Part shown: one piece after another, positions 37,607 to 46,987 of the stretch | Layout of the letters: every line of letters begins with the position of its first letter | Numbering within the stretch: the first letter of the stretch is position 1 | Assembly: GCA_963729795.1 (NCBI GenBank) | Contig: CAVSPC010000035.1 | Location: 10,948 to 74,947, forward strand | Source: CAWBBA01 sp963729795 | Lineage (GTDB): Bacteria; Desulfobacterota; Desulfomonilia; Desulfomonilales; Desulfomonilaceae | Length of the DNA stretch: 64,000 bases | Direction: 5' to 3' | Notes under the pieces: model-generated | Seen by the model: the letters and a program-made list of their open reading frames with translations, nothing else | Databases searched by the model: none | What the model was told of the DNA's origin: nothing | Program-made: the position numbers and the translations under genes

Positions 37607-38233
37607 TCATTTTTTCAGGAGGCCCAAGTTTTCAATTTCTTGCATGAATGAGTCTCTGTCACGAAACAGTATAGTCCGAAAGCCGACAGATCGCGCTCTC
37701 TCGACGTTCCCCTCGTTGTCGTCGATGAAGAGTATCTCTGACGGCTCGATCCCGAGCCTTTCTGCCACCTTGACAAATACAAGTGGGTTTTTCTTCCCTA
37801 TTCCCAGGTGATAAGAGTTGAAGACCTCATCAAACTCCCGGAAAAAGTGGTTGCGCCGGTCGAGTTCGTCAAGCCACTGGGTCTGGTCGCTCAGAATCCC
37901 GACAATGTGGCCCTTTTTTCGGAGTTCCCAAACAATTTCCAGCATCCAGGGACGCAATAGAAATCGCTTCAGGATTTCCCTCCGCAAATCCGTGTCCGAT
38001 TGTGTAATGCCAGTGCGCTGCCTTATCAAACTCCAGTATGAACTCTCATCCGTCTCTCCCACGACGTAACCCGAATCATAAGCAACAGATGAGGCAATTT
38101 TGAAGAAAGTCTCCGGAGAAAAGCCATTTGACCTGGCAATAGCCATCAAACCCTCACGGAATCCTTCTTCCGCGAGTACTCCTCCGAAGTCGAACAAAAT
38201 GACTTTGATCGGAAGCGCGGTCGGGCCGGTCAC
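37607..38233 (-). CDS. HAD-superfamily hydrolase
   Basis: 208 residues of HAD subfamily IA. The nucleophile motif reads LFDFGGVLAEEGF, motif II is GILSDQT, and the last motif LFIDDNEGNVERARS carries the metal aspartates. The start is a GTG with GGGAGG upstream. Substrate unknown, probably a small phosphate ester. It converges with bioB. Confidence 0.88.
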   Translation of the reverse strand: MTGPTALPIKVILFDFGGVLAEEGFREGLMAIARSNGFSPETFFKIASSVAYDSGYVVGETDESSYWSLIRQRTGITQSDTDLRREILKRFLLRPWMLEIVWELRKKGHIVGILSDQTQWLDELDRRNHFFREFDEVFNSYHLGIGKKNPLVFVKVAERLGIEPSEILFIDDNEGNVERARSVGFRTILFRDRDSFMQEIENLGLLKK

Positions 38234-38418
38234 AGGTTGGAGACCTCCCTTTCTGAAGATACCGGGACTCGCTCTCGTCCCCTAAACATCCCCGTTGATT
38301 TCTATCGGCGGTAAAGTATAATCGGCCATTCGACTCGTGGAGTCAACAGTCACAGCCGTAATGGCACAATGCAAAGTTTCCGAACGAGACTTTGCCAATG
38401 CATTAAGAGGAGATCCAG

Positions 38419-39417
38419 ATGAAGAACTGCACGGCGATTTCAAATGCCACAAACATTATCCGGAACGAACGAGGCTGGGGCTTGTACAGCCTTATGGGCT
38501 TCTTGATTTTAGCGGTGGTAATTGTTGCAACAATCTATGTCTTTCCGTGGGGACAATTGTTCAAGGGAAGAGCCGACGCTGACTTTCTAGCGGGCCAGAA
38601 GGCGTTAACCGCACACCACTGGCAACAAGCTGTCTCACTGTTTGGCAAATCGTTGAAAGCCAATCCTGCTAATTCCGCAGCGTATCTCGGCCGATCCCAG
38701 GCTTATCTGCACCTGGGAAATCTGGACGGTGCGCTGGAAGACGCCAATGCCGCTCTGGAAAAAAAACCTAGCGCCCAGGCTTATGGTCAGAAAGGAATCA
38801 TACACAAACTGCAGAAGAAGACCGAACAAGCACTGCAAGATTTTTCTCGGGCAATCAAGCTCGATCCGAGCTATTCCTGGGCCTACGCTCAGAGGGCGGA
38901 CATCTATTCGAGACAAGAGGATCAGGACAAAGCCCTTCATGACATTGACAAGGCCTTGGCCACAAAGCGTGACTTCGTTGAGGGCTACCGTTTGAGGGCC
39001 TGGATTTTTAATCGCATGGGAAGGTGCAAAGATGCTTCGGCAGACTTTAAGATGGTCGAGAAGCTAGGCCCCAATGACGCTGGGTCCTTGCAGGATCGCG
39101 CATGGTTCCTTCTCACCTGTCCCGATGAGAGGGTTCAAGATAGTTCTAAAGCTATGGAGTTGGCAAATAAAGCCTTGAAGTTAACCGGGGGTAAAGACGG
39201 GCTCATTCATGAAACACTGGCAGAAGCATATTTCAGGCAGGGGGATGCACTGAAAGCGGTCGAGCACGAAAAGAAGGCAATTCAACTGGGATCGCGAGAA
39301 TGCCCTGGAGGCTCGTGCACAAAAGAGATGGAGCAGCGGCTCAAGAAGTACGAGATGGCTGCCAGGCAAGAAGTGAGAACCGGATATGAAATCCTGCCAT
39401 TGGACAGCAACCCGTGA
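38419..39417 (+). CDS. Membrane-anchored TPR protein
   Basis: 332 residues from the ATG at 38419, after AAGAGGAGATCCAG. One N-terminal helix (LMGFLILAVVIVATIYVF) anchors an array of tetratricopeptide repeats from about 55 to 300 (for example AAYLGRSQAYLHLGNLDGAL). It may be a periplasmic scaffold. The partner is unknown. Confidence 0.82.
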   Translation: MKNCTAISNATNIIRNERGWGLYSLMGFLILAVVIVATIYVFPWGQLFKGRADADFLAGQKALTAHHWQQAVSLFGKSLKANPANSAAYLGRSQAYLHLGNLDGALEDANAALEKKPSAQAYGQKGIIHKLQKKTEQALQDFSRAIKLDPSYSWAYAQRADIYSRQEDQDKALHDIDKALATKRDFVEGYRLRAWIFNRMGRCKDASADFKMVEKLGPNDAGSLQDRAWFLLTCPDERVQDSSKAMELANKALKLTGGKDGLIHETLAEAYFRQGDALKAVEHEKKAIQLGSRECPGGSCTKEMEQRLKKYEMAARQEVRTGYEILPLDSNP

Positions 39418-39575
39418 CCGAGATCGCGACTGTATCGTTCACCATGGGCATTTGGAGGCGTCTCACTGTATTTGATCGCTGGGACAGGTAAGGCCTGATT
39501 CGGGTCATCCCTGTATGCTGGTCCGCCACCGATACACTGGGATCTCCCCCACCAGGCTCCGAGCGGAAGTCAGGG

Positions 39576-39842
39576 TTACCTACAAGACCGAAACCCGATG
39601 GCGCGGTATTCACCGCCCGTGTTGGTGAAGTCCACGGTAACCCATTTGCCCAGAAATGGAGCCGCCGCACGGCGGCCTCCTCTGTCCACCCTGATTACCA
39701 GCCTGCGATTGCCGCAACCCAAGACGGTAACGGTTTGCAGATCGACGCGCTCGAGCTTTCCAGCGAACTCTTCAGCGCAGCAGGGCTGACACACGCAGAA
39801 CAGCAAGAAAATCAAAAGTATTTTTAAACAACAGTCGTTCAT
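39576..39842 (-). CDS. Small exported protein
   Basis: 88 residues from the ATG at 39842, preceded by GGGAGGAG. A Cys-rich signal sequence (CLKILLIFLLFCVCQPCCAEE) probably ends at CCA-EE, leaving a small beta-rich domain of about 65 residues with two cysteines, perhaps forming a disulfide. The family is not recognised. Confidence 0.65.
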   Translation of the reverse strand: MNDCCLKILLIFLLFCVCQPCCAEEFAGKLERVDLQTVTVLGCGNRRLVIRVDRGGRRAAAPFLGKWVTVDFTNTGGEYRAIGFRSCR

Positions 39843-40172
39843 CTTCTCCTCCCATACAATCAAAAAATGAAATCTCGATGTGAACACTCCTACTCGAAGC
39901 GTTCCCCGAGCAAATGTCGAGTTCCAAACCCTTTCGGGATCATAATAATCCATTGAGGGCGATCCTTCAACCTTTTGACAAGAATAGAGATGGCATCAGA
40001 TCGAGTTTTCAGCCCGATGATTGAAATAAATCACTACATTTCCAGATCTTATCTGTATGCACACAAGATTGGCGGCACGGGGAGCCCCTTCCCATCAATT
40101 CGGATATCATTTGACAAGACTCAGTGTTTTGGGCAATATGGCGCCGCTGTTCCACAGTTTAAGGAGCGTGTC
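39843..40172. other. Intergenic region before gcvH
   Basis: It carries the gcvH promoter listed separately. A frame in phase with gcvH is open from 39975 but looks non-coding and lies upstream of that promoter. Confidence 0.45.
40111..40139 (+). promoter_or_regulatory. Promoter of the gcvH-like gene
   Basis: TTGACA (40111-40116) and CAATAT (40134-40139) are 17 bp apart, 33 bp before the ATG at 40173. Confidence 0.55.
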
Positions 40173-40565
40173 ATGGAATTCCCGACAGATCGGCTTTACT
40201 CCGAGGATCATCTTTGGGTCAAATTAGAAAAGGAACAGGCATTGATCGGAATCAGCGATTATGCCAGAGAAGAATTAGGGGAAGTGGATTACATCGAATT
40301 GCCCCAGGTCGACGAAGCCTTGAGCAAGAACAGACCATTCGGAATTATTGAGACAAGCAAGGCCGTCACAGATCTCCTAGCCCCTATTTCGGGAGTAGTC
40401 CTGGAGTGCAATAATCTGCTAACCGAATCTCCCGAAACCCTTACGGACGATCCCTATGGGGATGGCTGGCTCATTATTGTGGAACCTTCCGACCCAGACG
40501 AGATCGACGAGTTGCTGAACCATAAGGCTTACGGCAAGCTTGTGAAAAGCCAAGAGAAAGAGTAG
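40173..40565 (+). CDS. gcvH: Glycine cleavage system H protein
   Basis: 130 residues from the ATG at 40173, after AAGGAGCGTGTC; this equals the family length. The lipoyl-lysine motif ETSKAVTDLLAPISG and the YGDGWLI segment are intact. H protein carries the aminomethyl group between glycine cleavage enzymes. The genes for the P, T and L proteins are absent here, and stand-alone H-like proteins can also serve lipoate or sulfur metabolism in such organisms. Confidence 0.92.
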   Translation: MEFPTDRLYSEDHLWVKLEKEQALIGISDYAREELGEVDYIELPQVDEALSKNRPFGIIETSKAVTDLLAPISGVVLECNNLLTESPETLTDDPYGDGWLIIVEPSDPDEIDELLNHKAYGKLVKSQEKE

Positions 40566-40611
40566 GATTTTCGGCCTGCAGCAATTTGGGTCAGGCGCAA
40601 TAATCAAAATT

Positions 40612-41658
40612 CTACATTATGCTTCTAAAGGAATTTCCGGTAACGTAAATAAAATTAGCTCTAATACGTAGCCTCTTGGCATGCAGTCTGGGAGGAAACG
40701 GGTAATATGGAGCTGCGTTCTTGATCGCCTTCATCGCGGATTCGTCAAGTACTGTGTGGCCTGAAGAATCCAGGAGATTCACTCCCAAAAGTTGTCCAGT
40801 TCTCGCAATGGAGAACTCCAAGGTCAAACTCCCCCCTATTCCGGCGTGAGCGGCTGCCGATGGATAAGTCCAGACCGCTTGTATCTTTCGTTTCAACTGA
40901 ATTAGATAAGAAAAAAACCTATCATCGCGAGTATTTATATCAACAACTGCTTCGTTCGCGTCTCCCTCGGGAAAGAATTCTGGCGACCCTCCTGGCGGGG
41001 AAAGACCTCGACGTATATCAGCCGGCGTCGGCCTGAGGTCAACGTTCACCCTTTTGGGGGATCTGGATAGAGGGCGATGGTCGAGCGGATCGGTGCGCTT
41101 CAAGCGATTCTTGTAGGTATGCTTGTCTGGAGCGAGGGGCTTGGGGTTATCTTCTTTGAGGCGTTTCTCCTCCTTGGGCTTGACAAGGTCCTCGGGGACC
41201 GCAGGAGGCGGTAATGCCGCCAATTTTTTCTGAAGAGGCTCCATTTTCCCTATGGGCGGCTTAGGGGCCGGAAGCATCTTGGGGAGCCTTTGGCGGAGAG
41301 CGGTGTGATTTCTGTCGGAAATCGCAGAAGCCTTTTGCGGCGGAGGCTCCGGTTTCTTCGACTCGGGGGGAGATTCCACCAACCTTACCGGTGTCACTTT
41401 TTCACCAGGTCGAAGAAGCGATTTTGTCTGCGCCCAATTTGACATGTGCGGCAGGCCGGTGAACAACGCTATGTGCAGGACACAGGATGCGATGATGCAG
41501 TATTTGAGGATGGTGTCTTTGCCGTCCGCGAGAACGGATTCGGGTTCGGGGGTCTCACCGCTAGTATCAGCGAACGGGTCATCAAAAGACTCCTCACAAT
41601 CACTATAACTGTCATACTCAATTTCTGCTATGTTATTAGACAGTTGTGGCTCGTGCAA
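40612..41658 (-). CDS. TonB-like energy transducer
   Basis: 348 residues with an acidic cytoplasmic N-terminus, one membrane helix (ILKYCIIASCVLHIALF) at about 50-68, a long Pro/Lys-rich periplasmic spacer (about 80-230) and a TonB C-terminal domain (KIQAVWTYPSAAAHAGIGG, then FSIARTGQLLGVNLLDSSGH). The start is a TTG with a weak binding site; the long cytoplasmic N-terminus before the anchor is unusual for TonB. ExbB/ExbD are not adjacent. Confidence 0.85.
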   Translation of the reverse strand: MHEPQLSNNIAEIEYDSYSDCEESFDDPFADTSGETPEPESVLADGKDTILKYCIIASCVLHIALFTGLPHMSNWAQTKSLLRPGEKVTPVRLVESPPESKKPEPPPQKASAISDRNHTALRQRLPKMLPAPKPPIGKMEPLQKKLAALPPPAVPEDLVKPKEEKRLKEDNPKPLAPDKHTYKNRLKRTDPLDHRPLSRSPKRVNVDLRPTPADIRRGLSPPGGSPEFFPEGDANEAVVDINTRDDRFFSYLIQLKRKIQAVWTYPSAAAHAGIGGSLTLEFSIARTGQLLGVNLLDSSGHTVLDESAMKAIKNAAPYYPFPPRLHAKRLRIRANFIYVTGNSFRSIM

Positions 41659-41688
41659 AATTCTCTCGCCCTCGTCAGCCTTCCCTTC

Positions 41689-42094
41689 TCAAAAGAATCG
41701 AATAAACCGAAACCAAAGGGGACGTACATCAAAGCCTGACAATATGATAGAGTCTTTTTCCGATTTGACAACCTTTATCGAAAGACGAAGTCCGGATTCC
41801 CAGACGATCGCTATCTGATTTCCGCGTTGTCGCCAAACGCCCCGCTGCCGCTTAATTCCACCGTCGGTATCGTCTAGCAGGGTGACGCAGCCGTCCGGCG
41901 TGAACCAATAAAAGAGACTACCGCCCGGGGTTTCCGGCCTTTCCTCGGCAGGGACCCCTGCGGGCATTACACTCGCGAGCTGCCACAGCCCTCTGATATT
42001 ACCTGCTTCGCGATGGTTGGCTAAGGCAGGCGAACGGAAAAGCATACGCGAGGGCGATGCTGGCGAATACCGCGCAAAGGGTTCTCGCTGTCAT
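41689..42094 (-). CDS. Small exported protein, probably frameshifted near its signal peptide
   Basis: The ATG at 42094 overlaps the stop of the DUF1848 gene (ATGA) and begins a good signal peptide (ARTLCAVFASIALAYAFPFA). That frame stops after 31 codons, while the other frame continues with a lipocalin-like beta domain (IRGLWQLASV, FTPDGCVTLLDD, RGVWRQRGNQIAIVW) to 41689. One extra base between about 42010 and 42040 would join them into roughly 134 residues. The part in the second frame looks clearly coding. The function is unknown. Confidence 0.6.
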
Positions 42095-43002
42095 GCTAAT
42101 GCCTGATTTTTTCCCGCCCTGGGGTCCAGGCAGGAGGAATCCGGCTTAATTAGGGCCCGATTCTTCTCTGCGAGTTCAGGATTGCTGTTGGCATAACAGT
42201 AGACGCATCCATGAACGCAGGTGTCGTATGCTCCTATATCTCTTGAGGCCGCACAGCCGCAGTCTTTTCTGGTCGGAGAGGTTTTGAGGGCAGTCAAGGC
42301 GAGCTTTCTTTCAGGGGAATTGACCACGTGCGCAAGGGCCGTCGGGTCGATGCACCGTGCTTTGGATATCTCATCCGATACGAGAAAATCGTGAGCGCAC
42401 GATGCGAGAGAAATTCCCCATTCTCGCGCCGCGTCAGCCATTTCGGCGGCAATGTCAATGCATTCCGCCTCAGTGGGCCTGTGTTCGTTGATCACTCTGC
42501 GCTCCATATTTCTCGCAGTCTTCTTGTAATAATCACAAAAACTGAAAATGCATTCAGTCGTGTAAGGCGAAAGGAGGCGACACAGCTCGCGGAAGTTTTG
42601 CAGATGCCATCCGCGGTTCAACACGTCCGTGAGGACTATCGTATCATACCGCCATCTGAAAACTGATGCTGAAAATCGCCGAATCAGCAGTTCCACTATT
42701 TTCAAAGTATGACCTCTGTCCGGAACTCTTGGTTCCAGGAAAGCAGGATAATTGTTGATGGTGTAGAGAAATGAGAAGCAGTGTCCCCTATCTTTAAGCT
42801 CATCCAGATAAGGCCACAGGGGCGCGGCATTCTTGGTCCAAAAAACAATGGCAATCACGTCCTCAGGAGCAAGGGATACTTCATGTACTCCGCCTCCATA
42901 CGGAGAAAGCACGCGGACGCTCTCCGCACGTATTCTCCGCATGAGCCACTCAGCATGAAAAGCAGGAATGTCGGTACGTCTACTAGCTGAAATCACATGC
43001 AT
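42091..43002 (-). CDS. DUF1848 family protein
   Basis: 303 residues from the ATG at 43002, preceded by GAGGGATTC. The start HVISASRRTDIPAF and the C-terminal cysteine cluster CGCAASRDIGAYDTCVHGCV with CYA match DUF1848, whose cysteines probably bind an iron-sulfur cluster. Activity is unknown. The gene's stop overlaps the next start. Confidence 0.88.
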   Translation of the reverse strand: MHVISASRRTDIPAFHAEWLMRRIRAESVRVLSPYGGGVHEVSLAPEDVIAIVFWTKNAAPLWPYLDELKDRGHCFSFLYTINNYPAFLEPRVPDRGHTLKIVELLIRRFSASVFRWRYDTIVLTDVLNRGWHLQNFRELCRLLSPYTTECIFSFCDYYKKTARNMERRVINEHRPTEAECIDIAAEMADAAREWGISLASCAHDFLVSDEISKARCIDPTALAHVVNSPERKLALTALKTSPTRKDCGCAASRDIGAYDTCVHGCVYCYANSNPELAEKNRALIKPDSSCLDPRAGKNQALA

Positions 43003-43401
43003 GAATCCCTCAATGAATATCACAGTGCACCCGGAGAATGGGTCCCCAGATCAAAAGGCTTGAAATCGGTCTACCATTAGAGCAGAATCTTTGTCCAGGG
43101 GGTGACCTACCCGCGCGGAATCGTTACAGGTCACTCTATCCCAACGCCAGACAATTTTGGAGCCACTTCCTCTGGAATTCATGGAGATTTTGACAGCTCA
43201 GGATTGGGCTCTCAAAACACTTCATGACCGGCACGGGAGTGAATGGATTCATCAAGGTAATTTTTCAGGGATTTTACGACATTCGTGATATAATCTCGCC
43301 AGTGAAAACTGGACCTGTTGTGACCTTGTCTCGGTCATGGGACAGGCAATTGGCTTGGCAGTCGCAGTACCGGTGCCGGGCTTGATAAGAAAGGAACTCT
43401 A
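43003..43401. other. Intergenic region before recA
   Basis: An extended -10 element TGATATAAT ends at 43295 without a good -35 hexamer, and is the likely recA promoter. I recognise no LexA box, though deltaproteobacterial LexA sites vary. No other gene is seen. Confidence 0.4.
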
Positions 43402-44493
43402 ATGGCCAAACCCAAAAGAGGGCGGGAATCAATCGAAGGCAATTCTTCCGACTCTGAAAAGTCAAGGGCCGTGGACATGGCAGTCAGCCAAATTGAGAGG
43501 CAATTCGGCAAGGGCTCAATTATGAAACTTGGGAGCACAGGTGTCATCCCGAATGTGAAAACCATTCCCACAGGATCTCTGGGTCTCGATATCGCTATCG
43601 GTGTGGGCGGTGTTCCGCAAGGTCGGGTGATTGAGATCTTCGGCCCCGAATCGTCCGGAAAGACGACCCTCTGCCTCCATATTATTGCTGAGGCGCAGAA
43701 AAGAGGAGGTTTCGCCGCTTTTGTGGATGCGGAGCATGCACTGGACATCCACTATGCGAAGAAGCTCGGAGTCAACACGGATGAGCTGTTGGTTTCTCAG
43801 CCGGATACGGGCGAACAGGCTCTCGAAATTACCGAGATATTGGTCCGATCAGGAGCCATGGAGGCAGTGGTAATCGACTCGGTCGCGGCCTTGGTGCCCA
43901 GGGCCGAGATTGAAGGTGAAATGGGGGACTCACATATGGGACTGCAGGCACGCCTCATGTCCCAAGCGCTCAGAAAACTCACTGCAGCCATCGCCCGTTC
44001 CAATGCATCGGTAATTTTTACCAACCAGATCAGACAAAAAATAGGTATTATGTTTGGAAACCCTGAAACCACCACCGGTGGCAATGCTCTAAAATTCTAC
44101 GCGTCTCTCAGGCTGGATATCCGCCGAATCGGTCAGATCAAAGACGGGGAGAATGTTGTCGGCTCCCGAACCAGAGTGAAGGTCGTCAAGAACAAGCTGT
44201 CCCCACCTTTCCAGCAAGTCGAGTTCGACATCATGTACAATGAGGGCATATCAGTAGCCGGCGAAGTCTTGGACATGGGGGTTGACGCCGGGGTTATCGA
44301 TAAATCAGGAGCCTGGTACTCTTATGGCGACGAACGCATTGGTCAAGGCAGGGAAAACGCAAAACTCTTTCTGAAACAGAACGCCGAAATCATGAATGCA
44401 ATCCGCATGAAACTGCTGGAACAAAAAGGGATATTGCTAACATCCCCTTCGGACGAAGATCACGACGCAGAGATAACCGAGACGAGGCAGTAA
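43402..44493 (+). CDS. recA: Recombinase A
   Basis: 363 residues. Walker A GPESSGKTT, the catalytic EHALD region, the L2 loop TNQIRQKIGIMFGNPETTTG and an acidic C-terminal tail identify RecA. It promotes strand exchange and LexA cleavage. It is followed after one base by pilT, an arrangement that suggests co-transcription. Confidence 0.98.
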   Translation: MAKPKRGRESIEGNSSDSEKSRAVDMAVSQIERQFGKGSIMKLGSTGVIPNVKTIPTGSLGLDIAIGVGGVPQGRVIEIFGPESSGKTTLCLHIIAEAQKRGGFAAFVDAEHALDIHYAKKLGVNTDELLVSQPDTGEQALEITEILVRSGAMEAVVIDSVAALVPRAEIEGEMGDSHMGLQARLMSQALRKLTAAIARSNASVIFTNQIRQKIGIMFGNPETTTGGNALKFYASLRLDIRRIGQIKDGENVVGSRTRVKVVKNKLSPPFQQVEFDIMYNEGISVAGEVLDMGVDAGVIDKSGAWYSYGDERIGQGRENAKLFLKQNAEIMNAIRMKLLEQKGILLTSPSDEDHDAEITETRQ

Positions 44494-44494
44494 C

Positions 44495-45598
44495 ATGGAT
44501 TTGGATAATGTTTTGAAAAAAGCCGTTGAGATGGGAGCTTCGGATGTCCATTTGAAGGTACCGTTGCCGCCGGTCACACGTGTGAATGGCGTACTGGCAC
44601 CAATGAAGGGCGAAGAGCGCCTGACGCCTGATGAAATCCGTCGGGTGGCCCTCTCGGTCATGAACGAGCGCCAGAGGGAAATGTTTACGAAGACTAAAGA
44701 ACTGGACATGGCTTACGGAGTCTCCCGTCTGGCGAGATTTCGTGTCAATGTTTTTTCTCAGCGAGATTCTATCGCGATGGTCTTTCGAGCTATTCCGTCA
44801 GAGCCGCCCTCTCTGAAGGAACTCAATCTTCCTACGGTAATTGAAAAGATAACGATGGAGCAACGGGGCCTGGTATTGGTGACTGGCGTCACGGGTTCAG
44901 GCAAGACCACAACTTTGGCAGCAATGATCAATCACATCAACTCCCTCAGGAATTGCCATCTGATCACTATTGAAGATCCCATTGAATACTTGCACAGAGA
45001 CCGAAAAAGCATAATAAATCAACGTGAAGTGGGACAGGACACTCTTTCGTTTCAGAACGCCCTGAGGTCCGCGCTCCGCGAAGATCCTGATGTAATTCTA
45101 GTAGGGGAAATGCGAGATCTCGAGACCATTGAGATCGCAATGTTAGCCGCAGAGACCGGGCATTTGGTCTTCAGCACCACCCACACGCTGGATGCAACCG
45201 AGACTATCAACCGTGTTGTCGCTGCATTTCCTATTCAGCACCAGACGTCCGTGCGAATACAGCTAGCAGGTATGATCAAGGGGATCATTTCTCAGAGATT
45301 GCTTCCCAGAGCAGATGGAAAGGGGAGAGTCCCAGCGGTGGAAGTACTGATTTCCACGTCCCGCATGCGGGAATGCATAGCAGATGAACGCAGAGCCCGG
45401 GAGATCAGAGACGCGATAGCTGAGGGGCACATCAGCTACGGCATGCAGACGTTCGATCAGTCGCTTATGCAATTATACAAAAGCAAATTGGTAACTTATG
45501 ACACCGCCCTTGGGGCAGCCACGAATCCTGACGACTTCGCCCTCTTCGTGCGAGGGATCAGCGGTACCTCAGAAGGAAAATGGGAGATGAACGCTTGA
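44495..45598 (+). CDS. pilT: Type IV pilus retraction ATPase
   Basis: 367 residues. An N-terminal PAS-like part (GASDVHLKVPLPPVTRVNG) leads the secretion ATPase core: Walker A GVTGSGKTTT, the Asp box ITIEDPIEYLH, Walker B VILVGEMRDLETIE and the His box TGHLVFSTTHT. The AIRNLIRE-like retraction motif is not obvious, so a PilU-type role is possible. A receiver-domain gene follows 16 bp downstream. Confidence 0.93.
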   Translation: MDLDNVLKKAVEMGASDVHLKVPLPPVTRVNGVLAPMKGEERLTPDEIRRVALSVMNERQREMFTKTKELDMAYGVSRLARFRVNVFSQRDSIAMVFRAIPSEPPSLKELNLPTVIEKITMEQRGLVLVTGVTGSGKTTTLAAMINHINSLRNCHLITIEDPIEYLHRDRKSIINQREVGQDTLSFQNALRSALREDPDVILVGEMRDLETIEIAMLAAETGHLVFSTTHTLDATETINRVVAAFPIQHQTSVRIQLAGMIKGIISQRLLPRADGKGRVPAVEVLISTSRMRECIADERRAREIRDAIAEGHISYGMQTFDQSLMQLYKSKLVTYDTALGAATNPDDFALFVRGISGTSEGKWEMNA

Positions 45599-45614
45599 CA
45601 CAGGAGATGAAGCA

Positions 45615-46049
45615 GTGACTTCTTTCAAGGTCTTGCTGGTTGACGATGAGGCAGAATTTCTTGAAATACTCCTCAAACGGCTCAAGAAAAGAAACTTGGA
45701 CGTGATCGGCGCCGCTAGCGGCAAGGAGGCCCTTGGCATATTACGCGAGACAGATGTGGACGTGGTCGTCCTAGACGTCAGAATGCCCGACATGGATGGC
45801 ATCGAGACTCTGAAAGAGATCAAGAAGATCCGACCGTCTGTGGAAGTAATAATGCTCACAGGACATGCTAATGTAGAGATCGCCATCCAAGGCATGGAGC
45901 TTGGGGCATTTGACTATCTGATGAAGCCGATGGACATCGACGAATTGCTGTACAAACTTCAAGATGCTTACAAGAAGAAGTGGTGCGGCAAAGAAGATGG
46001 GCAGTGCCTAGTAAGCGAGTCTTCGGAGAAGCAGCCGGACCGATCGTGA
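45615..46049 (+). CDS. Response regulator receiver protein
   Basis: 144 residues from a GTG at 45615 after AGGAGATGAAGCA. A receiver domain (LLVDDEAEFLEIL, VVVLDVRMPDMDG, MLTGHANVE, LMKPMD) with a short tail and no output domain. The match is to the NtrC-type receiver. Its place behind pilT suggests motility control, which is inference. Confidence 0.9.
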   Translation: MTSFKVLLVDDEAEFLEILLKRLKKRNLDVIGAASGKEALGILRETDVDVVVLDVRMPDMDGIETLKEIKKIRPSVEVIMLTGHANVEIAIQGMELGAFDYLMKPMDIDELLYKLQDAYKKKWCGKEDGQCLVSESSEKQPDRS

Positions 46050-46987
46050 AGATGTCGCCCACGGGGCGGACACGATGTCCCAAACGAATTCGCATTCAGG
46101 GTCACAAGAAGATCCGCTCAAGCCCCTATAGGCATTAAAATAAGGCATCTCATGTAATCTTATGTGCCCCAGAGGGGCTCCGAGAGAGTAGCCCAGCAAT
46201 TCATGGCCGGGTAAGCGACCAAGCATGTACTCGTTTCCGCGTCTCATAGGTATGCGTGAAAGATTGATTTCTCGGATCACGTTCATGCCTCCCTACGAGA
46301 CGCAAGGGCTTTCTTTTAGCTTTTTCCCCGCGGTGAAGCACCGGTCTACTATCAAAATCTCCCTCCGGGACCGTAGCCCAGTGACCAACGGATGAACGCT
46401 ATTTCAACGCCTATGATGAGAAGCAGGATCTTGAATGCGAATTCCTATGAACGCCCTATGGTCGACCGGCTACTTGTGGTTTCATGTCTCGCTGTAGCCC
46501 TCTAGCTGTGAAAGTTGGTATCGGTCGCTGACCCGATCAATGACAACTTCTGCGCGATCGCCCGGACATTTGCTCCTAAGCCTACCTCCCCTTTCTTGCA
46601 GCCACGTTTGATCTCCTGCCGCCGGCCGACATCGTCTTAGATTTCTCCCGGCTTTACAACGTGTCAAGAATTGTAACACCCCCTGAAGTGATCGGTCAGT
46701 GGAGCATCAGTTATTGCTAATCACTTATCACCGTTATTATCAATGGGTTGCACTGTCAGAATTCATGATCTGCCTTGGCATGAGGCTTGCTTAGAGTACT
46801 TTGGTAGGGCTTGATTGGCGGGTTCATCTATTGGATCGCAGTCTTCAAGGTCGCAATTTCGGGTCTGAGGATTTCGCCGTCTCAAACGACCGAGATATGC
46901 CCTTCCTGGATTCAAGGCGATAGGCGTCATGCCTTTCAAGCGCTTGCGTTGTGCCATCTCCTTAATTGCACGCGGAGGATGATCCAA
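46050..46987. other. Long intergenic region, hairpins only
   Basis: About 940 bp. A GCCCC-AGA-GGGGC hairpin near 46165 sits in a palindromic stretch that reads like a dispersed repeat. Open frames on both strands lack binding sites and typical composition. The right end holds the promoter region of the exporter gene. Confidence 0.45.

Noticed and set aside
46008..46286. 92-codon minus-strand frame after the receiver gene
   Set aside because: It overlaps the end of the response regulator gene and a palindromic repeat-like sequence; composition is not protein-like.
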